From Pegea sp. RAD2-039 (Eukaryota; Chordata; Thaliacea; Salpida; Salpidae), in NCBI GenBank assembly GCA_034620365.1, contig JAQGEQ010000234.1, positions 1 through 64,000 of the forward strand: a DNA stretch of 64,000 bases. The letters are read 5' to 3'. Numbering within the stretch: position 1 is the stretch's first letter; the number at the start of each line of letters is the position of its first letter. Both the position numbers and the translations under genes were made by a program. Positions 35,333 to 45,504 of the stretch are shown here, piece after piece. The notes beneath the pieces were generated by a model. That model saw only the letters and a list, made by a program, of their open reading frames with translations, was not told the DNA's origin and did not search any database.

Positions 35333-36575
35333 TTAATTAGTAGGCATCATCATTTTTAAAGAAGATAACAGTTTTTTGATTATTTCGGTGGCGGTATTCA
35401 AAATAGATATCATTCTTTGACAGTTTGGAACATCTTCAAAAATTAGTTTTATATCGAGTAATACGCCCAATTGGCTCTCATAGTTACTAGGAAACATTTT
35501 ATCTTCGTTGTTTTCATTATTCTTTTTGTTACTCATAGAAACTTTAAAATTCTCTGAAACGTCAGATGAAATATTGTTTGGCTGATCAGAAAAATTTGAA
35601 CTTGTATAACCTTCTTCCGACAGGTAGAGATCAGTTTCGAAGCAGTCACAATTGTCAGATATTAAATTGCAAGACTGATTAGAAAAATCGGAACTTGTAT
35701 AATCTTCTAGGTACAGATCAGTTTGAAGGAAGATAGATTCTTTTCTTATCTTTGATAACTTTACATGACAAGCTAATGACAAGCTAAACAAAACAGGTAC
35801 AAGTAAATTGTTAAAATAAGTTTCAGCAAATTCTGGATTTCGTTTAAATTCTAGTAAAGTGCTTATCAGGCTGTTTGAGGCAGATTGTTACATGATTGCA
35901 CAAGTGCGTAACAAAAATCATCTAAAAATAATAAATATTCTTGAAACTTGAGAAAATTTGTATTTGTTGATTGTATAACTTTTTTAGTTGTACCAGATAG
36001 CAAGGAAAATCTTTTGATCAAATCATTAAGTTTTGTGGTTTGTTTGTAGATATTAGTTTCGGTTATATTGCCAAATCCATCCAAAATCTGCACTAGAAAA
36101 AATAGAAGTGTATACGTTTTGTATTTCATTACGGTTTTAGTTGGTTTGAATTCTTCAGCAATCAACAGACAATGTCTTAATAATTCTAAAGCAACAAAAT
36201 GGCTTTCTACAGATTTGTCCTTTATGAAAGAAAACTTTGTTCCAATTTGAAAGAATATTCTCAGTATAATAAGATCACGTGAGTTACTGCTGACATTAAA
36301 ATCTTTCAATTTGTAAACTTTTACTAATCCAGATTTTTCGTATTTCCAGTAAACAAATCCTGCTGATAAAATATTATCTTTCTCAAGTACATCAGAAAAA
36401 CAATCAAATCCATCAACAGAAGTATCTTTATCTTGGTACTTAGAGCGAAGCTCTATAAGCTCATTTCCTACCGGGCTTGTAAAAATGTAATCAAATAGAC
36501 TACCTTGCAATATGAAAGAGTTTTTCCTCCAATATCCAAAACTTTCACACATTCAGAATATTCATTCATTTCAAA
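35333..36575 (-). pseudogene. Family copy 6, frameshifted
   Basis: The family start ATG is changed (attaacaaatttg instead of atgaacaatttt) and a base is lost before GGKTSF, so the long frame begins later (35866-36552). A further break near 35.87 kb separates the N-terminal half from a C-terminal frame at 35333-35791. Conserved ESHFVALELLRHCLLIAEEF is present. The C-terminal part carries an internal duplication (TDLYLEDYTSSDFSNQ and TDLYLSEEGYTSSNFSDQ). Closest relative is copy 3. Confidence 0.85.
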
Positions 36576-37554
36576 TTTGTTAATTTCTGTAGCAAATTAA
36601 TCTACAAATTCAGGAGCTGCTAAAATTAAGGCTGTAGTTGAATAATTTATTAGACAAACGTAGCATCATTCAGTACATTTACTAAATTAAAAATGTTCTG
36701 ACTATATTTTACCTTACAGCTTGCAGCAGGCAATCAAGATTTAAATCTTACTAAGAAGTAGTAGTATCTTCATTAACTTAAATTCTAAATCAAACATATG
36801 AATTCACATCATATAATTAAAACATATTCAGTACTAAACTAGCAAACAAACAATAAAGTAAAAAATATAACTTTCCATGTAAGAAACGTCTTCAACACAT
36901 ATGCCCTCATATTCGGGTTGTTCATATATTTATAGTCTTGCAAATGTAAACCAAATCAACCGAAATAAAAATCATGAAAACAGACTTGTTATTAATTCAA
37001 TCAGTTTGTTCAAACTGTAATCATTTCAATATTATATGTTCAGTTTAAGAACTGATAAAGAGACAGTTTTATTATTAATAATTTTGTAAAATCCTATAAT
37101 GTGATTTCTTTGCTTTTTCTGTTTATATAAATCGATATTTTGCTGATATTACATGAAGCCATATTACTATGCTTATATTTTGCACAAAGCCAAAAAAAAT
37201 TTCCTTGAAACGTTTCCTTCAGCTTTTTGAAAATATGTCTCTTTACTTTCCGCTAGACGCCTAGAGCAGGATACGACTTTAACAGCTTTTTAAATATATG
37301 TCTTTCTGCTAGAAGCAATAAAAACAAACATACTGGTGATCACGAAATACAAAACTTGCATATTAGAAACATCTTTTAATGGTCTTTTATTGAGCATATG
37401 AAAGATTTGAAAGATTAAGAAACCTGTTTAATAACTCTTCATTTTATTTTGCTTCTTAAAATAAATGTAGTTTCAAGTAAGTTTGCTCTAAATATAAATG
37501 AAATTTCTTTAGACTAACAATAAAAAATAAATGATAAAGGTTTAATAATTTTAG
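36576..37554 (-). other. 5' flank of copy 6
   Basis: Contains the acceptor-like element (a diverged tgaatttgtag) and, near 36.9 kb, the caacccgaatatg motif. The upstream ORF (MRAYVLKTFLTWKVIFFTLL) is hydrophobic and ends at TAG where copies 2 and 8 have a histidine codon. From 37.2 kb onward it is a diverged relative of 7.1-7.7 kb. Confidence 0.45.
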
Positions 37555-37860
37555 TCAAAATGCTTTTTGTAATATCACAAGACTTACAAGTTTAGATAAA
37601 AGTATTAGACATTTATTTATGACTGAAGTTGTTTTCTTAAAGTATTTAGACAATAATGAATATATTGCTGTAGGGGTTTCAAGTCTTGTGTTGCTAATAG
37701 TGAAATAAAGATAAGTGTATTTGTCTCGTGGAGGCAGGTGGTAGTTAGATTTACTCATTATTAGGCTCACTTCAAGTCTGAAGAGTCTTACAACCTCTGT
37801 AAAGCAAGATGTTATTACCTCCAACGCCGACTCATTATATTCCACAAAGGCGTCATCGCC
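37555..37860 (-). pseudogene. Unrecognised coding fragment, less AT-rich
   Basis: An open minus-strand stretch reading FVEYNESALEVITSCFTEVV, then SNYHLPPRDKYTYLYFT and TPTAIYSLLSKYFKK. It is visibly richer in G and C than its surroundings at 37.70-37.86 kb, as expected of former coding DNA. I do not recognise the protein; a domesticated or decayed transposon piece is possible. Confidence 0.3.
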
Positions 37861-39121
37861 GAGACGATGTTTTGTTAACTAAGGTAGCAAGTTTATAATC
37901 TAGTTTTAATTATTTAACTTTTAAATTGATGGCTATGTTGCAGTAATTGTTTCATGAAACTTTGTGAATATAAACTCCTGGCAGCCAACTTATAGATTAA
38001 AACAATTTGGTTGAATAAATTAAAGTTATAAAATGAGTAAAGCTTGAGTTTAATTTCCAAATCTTACCAAAACTATCTTTTTGGTTTTGTAATATTTCTA
38101 ATTACTACATGAAAGTTATGTTTATATTTTTATCCTCAATTAATATTTATATGAAAGCTTGAAAACTGAGTTTGATGTTCCTAAACTGCGAAAACTAAAA
38201 TAGCAAATAAATCAATCCCAAACCAATCTTGTTTTAGACTAAGGCATATAAATTTTTTGCAAACAAATTGAGTATTAAAAAGTAGCTTTCAATTTGATTT
38301 AGGTTTGCTTAAATGATTTAGAATTTGTGAAAAAAAACTTAAACTATCAAGAAATCAAAAACAACTTTTGCTATATTAAACAAACGAAAATTTTAAATTT
38401 CACCTTAAAAATTAATAGCATCAATATTATCAAAACCTATGATTATCAAAACAATCTTTTTTATAACAACCAATCGAAAGTATTTACTATTTTTATTTAG
38501 TTCCACAAATATACATTTATCTAAGTCCTTATGGCCTCTCTGAATTGAAACTACCCATAATGATATCAAAAGTCAAATATCTCTGTGTGACGTTAACCAA
38601 AAGTTATGTATTTTGGACTTTTATATATTTTTTATAATGTTTTGTGGATATATTTTAAATATGTTACAACTGTAAATAAATCGAATAAAAATTCAAGTTA
38701 AGTTGCAAATATTCTAATTCGAAAGCTTTCATGCTATTGGCTGATCACAAAAGAACTATTTTCAGTCTTATATGTTAGCTAGAGGTTGTCACGACCTGTC
38801 ACAATACTAAATAATTTAAAAAATTCACCGACCTCATAACTTAACTGGTCCATTAACAATGATCATAACAAAATTAAACAGATTTAAATCAATTTTGATG
38901 GTAACTACAAAATACGTTGCATGGCTCTAAAGAGCAATTCAAACTTCTGAAGGACATGTTATAGAAGAACTCTTTAATATCCGGTAAACGTTCTTCTAAA
39001 AACCATTTGACAACTAAGATGTAATCACTTTCGCTTTAATTATTTCTATTATAAAAAGTTTGCAACTAGCTTCCTCATAAACTTCCTTAAAATGTATTAT
39101 TACAGGCGCGTTATATACTCA
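37861..39121. other. Non-coding DNA inside inverted repeat 2
   Basis: Reverse-complement relative of 22.83-24.35 kb. No gene. Confidence 0.5.
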
Positions 39122-39271
39122 TTACTCCACAGCTTGTTTAACCAATCTTACAAGAGCGTCTTTTGAAAAATTTTCTTGAGAATCAGTTATGGTGATTTCT
39201 AATTCATAACGGACTGCACCCAAATATTTTTCATGCCAGAGTACTAAAGGTAAAAGACAAAGTGTTTTTGG
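39122..39271 (-). pseudogene. Coding fragment ending LVKQAVE (better copy)
   Basis: One open frame reads PKTLCLLPLVLWHEKYLG, AVRYELEITITDSQENF and SKDALVRLVKQAVE, then TAA. Its inverted partner at 22.68-22.83 kb has a frameshift. A small duplication (aagtgtttttgggtttgc / aagtgtttttggga) lies just upstream at 39.26-39.32 kb. Unknown product. Confidence 0.4.
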
Positions 39272-39321
39272 GTTTGCTAGGTTACTGAGTGCAAACCACT
39301 AAGTGTTTTTGGGAATTTCAT

Positions 39322-40150
39322 AATATTATCATTTGCAATTTTCCTTTTGTGAATGTTGAACGAATTCTTCAAATAAGAACTACTGTTATACAACTTTTGT
39401 AAGAAATAACTTATTATCCGTCTTAATGATTATTTTTTCAAGTATTTGGCTTTTAAACATATTTTATATGATTTTGTTACAAACTAGTTTCTGTAGAAGC
39501 TAAAGTCGAAAATTCTTAAATATCAACTAAGCTGTTTTGACTTTTTAACTTAATTTCTTTTATAGTTCTCTAAAGATATCTTTTTAATCCTCATTTTAAT
39601 TGTTACTTATTTAATTGATGTAAATTTGTATTAGTTTAAATCTTCTCAATAAAATAAAGTCAATAATGTTTTACTTCAAATATTTATCTAGTCTTTTTAT
39701 ACTTCTTACAATATATTATAAGCTCTATTCATTTTAATGAATTTTATTTATAAATAATATGCAGTTAACTTTTATAGGTAAGTTTAAAACCTATATAAAA
39801 CTATTAAAAGAAAAATTTACAAATACAGTTTTAGTTTTTTTACAGCTTTATTATGTATAAATTTTGTTGACGATTTCTGTTACATAGAGTTAGATATGAA
39901 TCGTAATATGATGTAATGACAATTTACTAATCATATATTTGAACTAGTTCTTCTTTATCTATCAAGTTGAATATCATTACTTAGCTGAAGAATTTATATA
40001 ATAATTTAATCATATTTCTAGCTAAACCGAATTTCATCTTTTTTCTAACTTATTAAATATAATTTATAGAAATATAAAAGAAAACATTTTATTCTGAAGT
40101 TAAGTTAAATTTTTAAGGTGATAAAAACTTCTACGATAGCGTTATAATGC
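39322..40150. other. AT-rich DNA, nothing recognised
   Basis: No open frame, repeat or regulatory element I can support. Confidence 0.4.
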
Positions 40151-41330
40151 AGGCATAACTAATTTTAAACGAAGAATGAAACTATTTTTGTGATTGAAAT
40201 GGATTTCATTTTTTGACAGTCTAAAACACTTTTACAAATTATATTTATAGTAAGTAATTCGTCGTACAGGCTGTCATATCTACTAACAAACATTTCAGCT
40301 TTCTTGTTTTCTTTATTTTTTATATTACTCAAAAAATATTTCATTTTCTCTGAAAATTCAGATTCAATTTTGCTTAATTATTTAGCTAAAGAATTGAAAT
40401 TTGTATAAACTTCTTGACACAGGTACGTATTAGTTTGGAGGCGTATAGATTGCTTTCTTATTTTTGAAAACTCCAAATGGTAAGCTAACGATATCAACAA
40501 TTTAAAACTAAACAAAACAGCTGCAAGTGAATTGCTTAAAAAATCATTAGCAAATCTTGGACTTTGTTTGGCTCTTTGTAAATTTATTTGAAGGCTATAT
40601 GAAGCAAACGTTTGCCCAAAAACATATAAGTGTCCTGCTATTGAAGATTTAATGAAGAACATCACATCGCATAAGCACACAAATGCATTTATTCTCAATA
40701 TGTCTCAGTTATGCTCGAAACCAATAGAATTGTAATCAAATAGATCTTCAGTTGACTCAAGTGAGGAATGAAAGACATTCAAAAATGATAGAGATTCTTG
40801 AAACTTGTGATTATTGGTGTTTGTTGATAGTTTCACTTCTTTAGTTCTACCAGATAGCAAAGACAATCTGGTGATCAAATCATTAAGTATTTTGGTTTGT
40901 TTGGAGAGTTTAGTTTCGTACATATTGCTGAATACATCCAAGATCTGTACTATAAAAAATAAAAAGGCAGATGTTTCTTATTTCATTATGGTTCTAGATG
41001 GTTTGAATTTTTCAGCAATCAACAGACAACGTTTTAATAATTCCAAAGCAAAAAAATGGGCTTCTACAGATTTGTCCTTTTTGAAAGAAAACTTTGTTCC
41101 AATTTGAAAGAATATTCTCAGTATAGTAAAATCATATGAGATACTGCTGACATTAAAATCTTTTAATTTGTAAAGTTTAACTAATCCACTTTCTTTGTAT
41201 ATCCAGTAAACGAATACTGCTTACAGAATATTATCTTTCACAAGTGAATCAGAAAAACAATCAAATCCATCAACAGAAATTTGTTCATCTTGGTACTTAG
41301 AGTGAAGTTCTATAAGTTCATTTCCTGTCT
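40151..41330 (-). pseudogene. Family copy 7, N-terminus missing and frame broken
   Basis: The homology starts inside the N-terminal region, where GNELIELHSKYQD is readable to about 41.33 kb, and the first 40 or so codons are replaced by the unrelated sequence at 41.33-41.6 kb. Frames at 40705-40941 and 40378-40698 cover the middle and the hydrophobic LFSFKLLISLAYH segment. Several stops and shifts separate them, including a TAA in place of the AGFVYW region's serine/alanine. Closest to copy 1. Confidence 0.85.
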
Positions 41331-41626
41331 GAGTGTAAGTTTTATTTACTACATTAAAATAAAAATACTAATATTTCAAATAAGCAATTTTCAATAAAAT
41401 AAATTCTTTTTTTTACAATTTAGTTTGTGATAAATGTAATGAGCTACATTTAAGTGATTGTCCTGTACATGGCAAAATGAGTCAAGTTCCAGATACCAAA
41501 TTCAAAATGGCTAGTTTCAAATATTTGTTTTGAAATAATTCCAAATTGGATTGATTTATTCAATTTGGAAAATTAAAATTTATTTCTTTTTGAAATTGAG
41601 AATTTGATGGGACGAGCAATACTTAC
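41331..41626. repeat. Duplicated non-coding piece, inverted partner of 62.31-62.6 kb
   Basis: ccaatttggaattatttc, ggtatctggaacttgactc and ccatgtacaggacaatcac occur in reverse complement here and in the plus strand at 62.36-62.49 kb. It therefore belongs to the SMC6-carrying duplication, not to gene copy 7. Confidence 0.8.
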
Positions 41627-41740
41627 CTGCCCAAAAGAGGTCAAAGTTGATAAATCCTCTATAAGAGGTGGTGTTGAAGGAGTTTGGAAAGATGTTGCTA
41701 TACCAAAAGGTAGTGTGTCTTGACCATATGAGGGTGAAAA
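41627..41740 (-). pseudogene. Conserved 38-codon exon remnant ending TSFGQ
   Basis: Reads FSPSYGQDTLPFGIATSFQ then TPSTPPLIEDLSTLTSFGQ and stops at a strong donor (cag|gtaagtatt). The copy at 62199-62312 has the same frame, length and donor, with mostly conservative changes. It lies just after the SMC6 stop codon. The parent protein is not recognised. Confidence 0.45.
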
Positions 41741-41769
41741 TAAAAAATAGCTTAAAAAATAGCAGCAAA

Positions 41770-43318
41770 TCATCTTGCTTTCTTGTGGCGTTCAGGATCA
41801 GGCATCTTACAAACCAGTACTTTATGATCTCCTGATAGATTTGAGATTTCATTTGGAGTGAGAAAAATAAGTTGAACATTTGGTTGTGTCTTTGCAAAAC
41901 CTAGCAAAACCTCTATAGCCATACGATGGTTATCAATATCCATAAAGACATCAAATTCATCTAAACAACGAAGAGGAGTATGCATAATCTTCCATAAAGA
42001 TATCATAAAATAAACTGTACTAAAAGAACGCTCACCACCAGAAAGGACCTTCATTTCCTTTCCACTTTCTTCCCCTCTTTGACTGACTTCAAGTTGAAGT
42101 AATTTTTTGTATGATCAAAGTTTGCGCTTCCTTTCAGATTAAAAGCCTCAACGGATTTCATGAAGTTGAGAGTAAATTGTGAAGCTAATATATGTACTAA
42201 TTCCATTTGTCGACTGAGATTAAATGATAAAATTTCTTCAAATTTTTTCAGTTGGTTTGTGCAAATTTGAATCTGACTTCTATCAGTATGGTAGAGTTCT
42301 TTAGCAGTTTTTACTTCTTCCAAACTCTAGTCGTAATCTCCAACAGTTTTTTCTCTTCTTTTAATGGTTTCTTGAATCACTTAAATTGTTTTTATGATGT
42401 CTTCAGTGGGTTATTCAATATCAGGTCGCTCTTTAGATACTTGCCGAGCTTTAACAGAACAACATTCAACTTCTTGACTTACCAACTCAAACTTTTTTTC
42501 AACTCTGCAACTAAGGTCTTATGCTCATCATACTTACCTAAACAATAGTTTTGTTCAGATTTCAACATCTTTAATTGATCTGATAAAATTTTAAGTTCCT
42601 CAGAAAGGTTATCAACTATTTCATGTCGAGCTCTTACAGTTTCTTCCATTGATTCACAATTTCTTTTTCTTTTAGTTAGCTTTAGTTTAGTTGCTTGTCG
42701 CTGTGAATTAACTCTGATTAATTCGTCCTTTTCTTTTTTCAATTTATGCTCATAAAGCAATTTTTTTTCTTCTAATTCTTCCCAGTTCATTTCAATTGGC
42801 TTTTCCATCCACTCTAGTTTTCTAATCTCTAATCGAACTTTCTTCATATTTTTTAAAAGATCAACTTTAAGCATCTTTATTAGGTTCAAGGACTTCTTTT
42901 TCATGTTAGATTGACTCTGCAATTCAGTTATGCTACCTTTAACTTTTTTAAGACTGTTTTGATGAGTAATAATGTTTTTTCGATGTTATGTAATAGCTTC
43001 CTCAAAGTCTTCACCTAAAAAACTTGTTTTTGATGAATATTTGTTTGAATAAAACTTTCTTACATACACTTCATCACCTTCTGATGTTATAGCCTTCGTA
43101 CACTTATCCCTTTTCTGAACTTGAATGCAATCAATAGCTTCATTCAAATCAGGAATTATGAGAACGTTTTCAATATGAGCCCAATCAATCAAACAATTCA
43201 TCACGTTTACATCACTTACTTTCAGCAAATCGTAAACAGTCGAGTACTTTGGGTGAGTTGTTCTAAAGCGGTTGACATCATGTAGCTTTTCTCCAAACTT
43301 CACAATGTAAATTGACAC
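41770..43318 (-). pseudogene. SMC6: SMC6 fragment: hinge through C-terminal ATPase, frameshifted
   Basis: In order on the minus strand: hinge (MNCLIDWAHIENVLII; 42986-43318), coiled coil (EKPIEMNWEELEEKKL; 42479-42922), distal coiled coil (42051-42323), and ATPase head C-half (41770-42054) with the ABC signature LSGGERSFSTV and Walker B CLDEFDVFMD. No introns interrupt this half. Breaks: a stop before the distal coil (gaataaccc), and a one-base shift between GSANFDHTK and QLEVSQRGEESGKEMK. The acceptor before the hinge is changed from cag to cgg. The third copy at 61 kb carries the same shift, so it predates the duplication. Not functional. Confidence 0.85.
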
Positions 43319-43744
43319 CGTTTATCCTGATTCTTTTCTGGTTGATATCCTACGTATATTAGAATACCTACGTATCTTTATGCTTTTCACTTGAAAGCCA
43401 ACAAAAGAACAATTATCTGTGTATGATTTCATCTGAGGAGTCAGTCTGCCTCACCCACTAATTTATTTCTTTTTGTCGACATTCTCTGAGCTACTTGCAA
43501 GGCATGTCTTCATGAATTGTCGTAAATGATTTGATGATTAAAATGCTAACAAGGTTTATTCAAAATCGGCATTTATATTAAACACCAATATAGCAAGTTT
43601 TAATAAACGAACTTATTTATTCACAAATTATGTTGTTATTAATCAAACAATTTCTGGTAGAGTTTAAGGAAAGGAATTGTGTAACTTAAAAGATGTTAAT
43701 TAAAATTTCCTATCCTTAATCTAGTCAACAAACAAGATGATGTG

Positions 43745-43992
43745 TAAAATTGTACATTTAAATAAACGAAAATTGTACATTTGAATAAAAGAAAATTGTA
43801 AATTTGAATAAAAGAAATTTGTACATTCGAATAAAATAAGTTTGTACATTTGAATAAAATAAAATTTGTACATTCGAATAAACTAAATTTGTACATTTGA
43901 ATAAAATAAATTTGTACATTTGAATAAAATAAAAATTGTACATTTAAATAAAAGAAAATTGTACATTTGAATAAAATAAAATTGTACATTTG
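43745..43992 (-). repeat. 23-bp minisatellite (long allele, about 11 units)
   Basis: Units of aaattgtacatttgaataaa type with single-base changes. Length differs from the left-arm partner (about 6 units), as expected of replication slippage after duplication. Long frames across it are repeat artefacts. Confidence 0.85.
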
Positions 43993-44085
43993 GTAAGTGT
44001 CTATCAGGAGTAACCTCCTATTTTTGTCAATCAAACAAAAAATTAAACGAGACAGAATTTTTTGGTAGCTTTGAAAGCGTATCTA
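43990..44085 (+). repeat. Fragment of the 198-bp satellite
   Basis: ggtaagtgtctatcaggag through ggtagctttgaaagcg, about half a monomer, directly after the minisatellite. Confidence 0.8.
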
Positions 44086-44345
44086 CAGCTGGTGGAATTA
44101 CAGAGAAACATCTGTTTGTGAAAGTTCAGGGGTATGTCCAATAATTCACCCAATAGAAGCAGATGCTGCTCATACTACCGAATAAAAAAGTGACTTAGTA
44201 ATGGAATGAATGAGGGTTAGCAGAAATAACAATTATTGCTTCCGAAAAGATAAATCGAAAGGGAGAAGCAAGAAGAAAGTCAATCCCAAACATGTAAGTT
44301 GAACTTATTTTTGTTAAAATCAAACTGATACTTTATTTTTCATGT
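44086..44345. other. Non-coding part of inverted repeat 1
   Basis: Partner of 14.46-14.72 kb (ggtggaattacagagaaac element). Short open stretches (ITEKHLFVKVQG) are present but broken; no gene called. Confidence 0.4.
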
Positions 44346-44591
44346 TCAGTACTTGCTAGAAGAAATGAACCGTTTGTTAAGCGGTGAGTTTCCCAAACAC
44401 CTTATTAGTAATTTATTGTTACTGTTGCTGGTAATGCTAATCAATCTATGAATACTTCTCTGATCATACCATCGCTGTGTTTTGCTGCAGTGACATTCTT
44501 GACGAGCAAACCTTTCATTTAGTTTTTGTACATACAACTGCTTCAGCGTCGCTTCTGTTTTTACATAAATTTGACAGCACTGAAAGTACAC
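44346..44591 (-). CDS. Unrecognised 81-codon frame (better copy of 14217-14447)
   Basis: Contains YVKTEATLKQLYVQKLNERF, then CHCSKTQRWYDQRS and NKRFISSSKY. Unlike its partner it has no internal stop. It could be the last exon of a gene carried in the block. The leading methionine may not be the true start. Confidence 0.35.
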   Translation of the reverse strand: MYFQCCQIYVKTEATLKQLYVQKLNERFARQECHCSKTQRWYDQRSIHRLISITSNSNNKLLIRCLGNSPLNKRFISSSKY

Positions 44592-45504
44592 ATTGTGGGT
44601 TGCGCGCTTAACAGGATGAAATGTAAACTTCCATTTACTTTAACCTTAGTTTTGTTTAATACTATTTATTCAACCAAGTGGTTGTAATCTGTAAGTTAGC
44701 TGCCAGGAATTTCAATTAATATTCAGATAGTTTCACAAAACTAATGCTGCAATAGTAGCTATTAACGTAAAAATTAAACGTCTACAATTAGATCTAAAAC
44801 TTACTACCATAATTCATAAACATCGTCTAGCGGAAAGTAAAAAACATATATTCAAAAAGCTGAAGAAAACTTTTACAATTTCAAAGAAATTATTTTTAGC
44901 TTTTTGCCAAAATATAACTATGCTCATAAGGCTTTATGTTATATCAGTAAAATATCGATTTATATAAACAGAAAAAGCAAAGAAATCACTTTATAGGATT
45001 TTACAAAATTATTAATAATAAAACTGTCTCTTTATCAGTTATTAAATTGAAAAAATATTATTGAAATGACTACAGTTTGAACAAGCTGATTGAATAAGTA
45101 ACAAGTCTGTTTTCATGATTTTTATTTCAATTGATTTGGTTTACAGCTGCAAGACTATAAATATATGAACAACCCAAAGATGAAAGCATATGTGTTGAAG
45201 ACTCTTATTATATTGAAAGTTCTATTTTTTACTTTATCGTTTGTTTGCCATTTTTGTACTGAACATGTTTTAGTTATTTGATGTAACTTTATAATTTCTA
45301 TTTATTATTTAAGTTAACAAAGATATTACTACTTCTTAACTGAACCTAAATCTTAATGCCTGGTGTAAGTTGTAAAGTAGAACATTCTCAGAACATTTTG
45401 TGATTAGTAAATGTACTATGTGATGATACTTTTTATCTAATAAATAATTTAACTACAGACTTATTTTTAGCAGTTCCTGATTTTGTAGATTAACCAGCAA
45501 GAAA
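44592..45504 (+). promoter_or_regulatory. 5' flank of copy 8, TATAAATA at 45156-45163
   Basis: Order on plus: TATAAATA, caacccaaagatg, hydrophobic upstream ORF (45180-45281), then ctgattttgtag ending at 45488 and the ATG at 45505. Matches copy 2 nearly base for base. The part before about 45.1 kb is the inverted partner of 13.64-14.2 kb. Confidence 0.55.
45180..45281 (+). CDS. Hydrophobic upstream ORF, 33 codons, copy 8
   Basis: MKAYVLKTLIILKVLFFTLS then FVCHFCTEHVLVI and TGA. Its start lies 17 nt downstream of the TATAAATA box, so the cap site must be very close, or another start is used. It resembles a signal peptide but does not splice in phase with the main ORF by any consensus donor I can find. 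Confidence 0.4.
   Translation: MKAYVLKTLIILKVLFFTLSFVCHFCTEHVLVI

Larger units (their letters stand above)
34400..39271 (-). repeat. Inverted repeat 2, right arm (diverged)
   Basis: In reverse complement this follows the order of about 22.68-28.06 kb: LVKQAVE fragment, shared non-coding stretch, 5' flank, 440-codon gene (copy 6 versus copy 4), and FVVG/FVIG fragment. Divergence is greater than in inverted repeat 1, with several indels. Confidence 0.6.

Noticed and set aside
42040..42130. Programmed frameshift in SMC6
   Set aside because: The shift is shared by two copies, but both carry other stops and one lacks the hinge half, so shared decay is simpler.
45180..45281. Signal-peptide exon of the 440-codon gene
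   Set aside because: Attractive, but the acceptor before the main ATG needs a phase-2 donor, and none with consensus is present in copies 2 or 8; it is reported as an upstream ORF instead.
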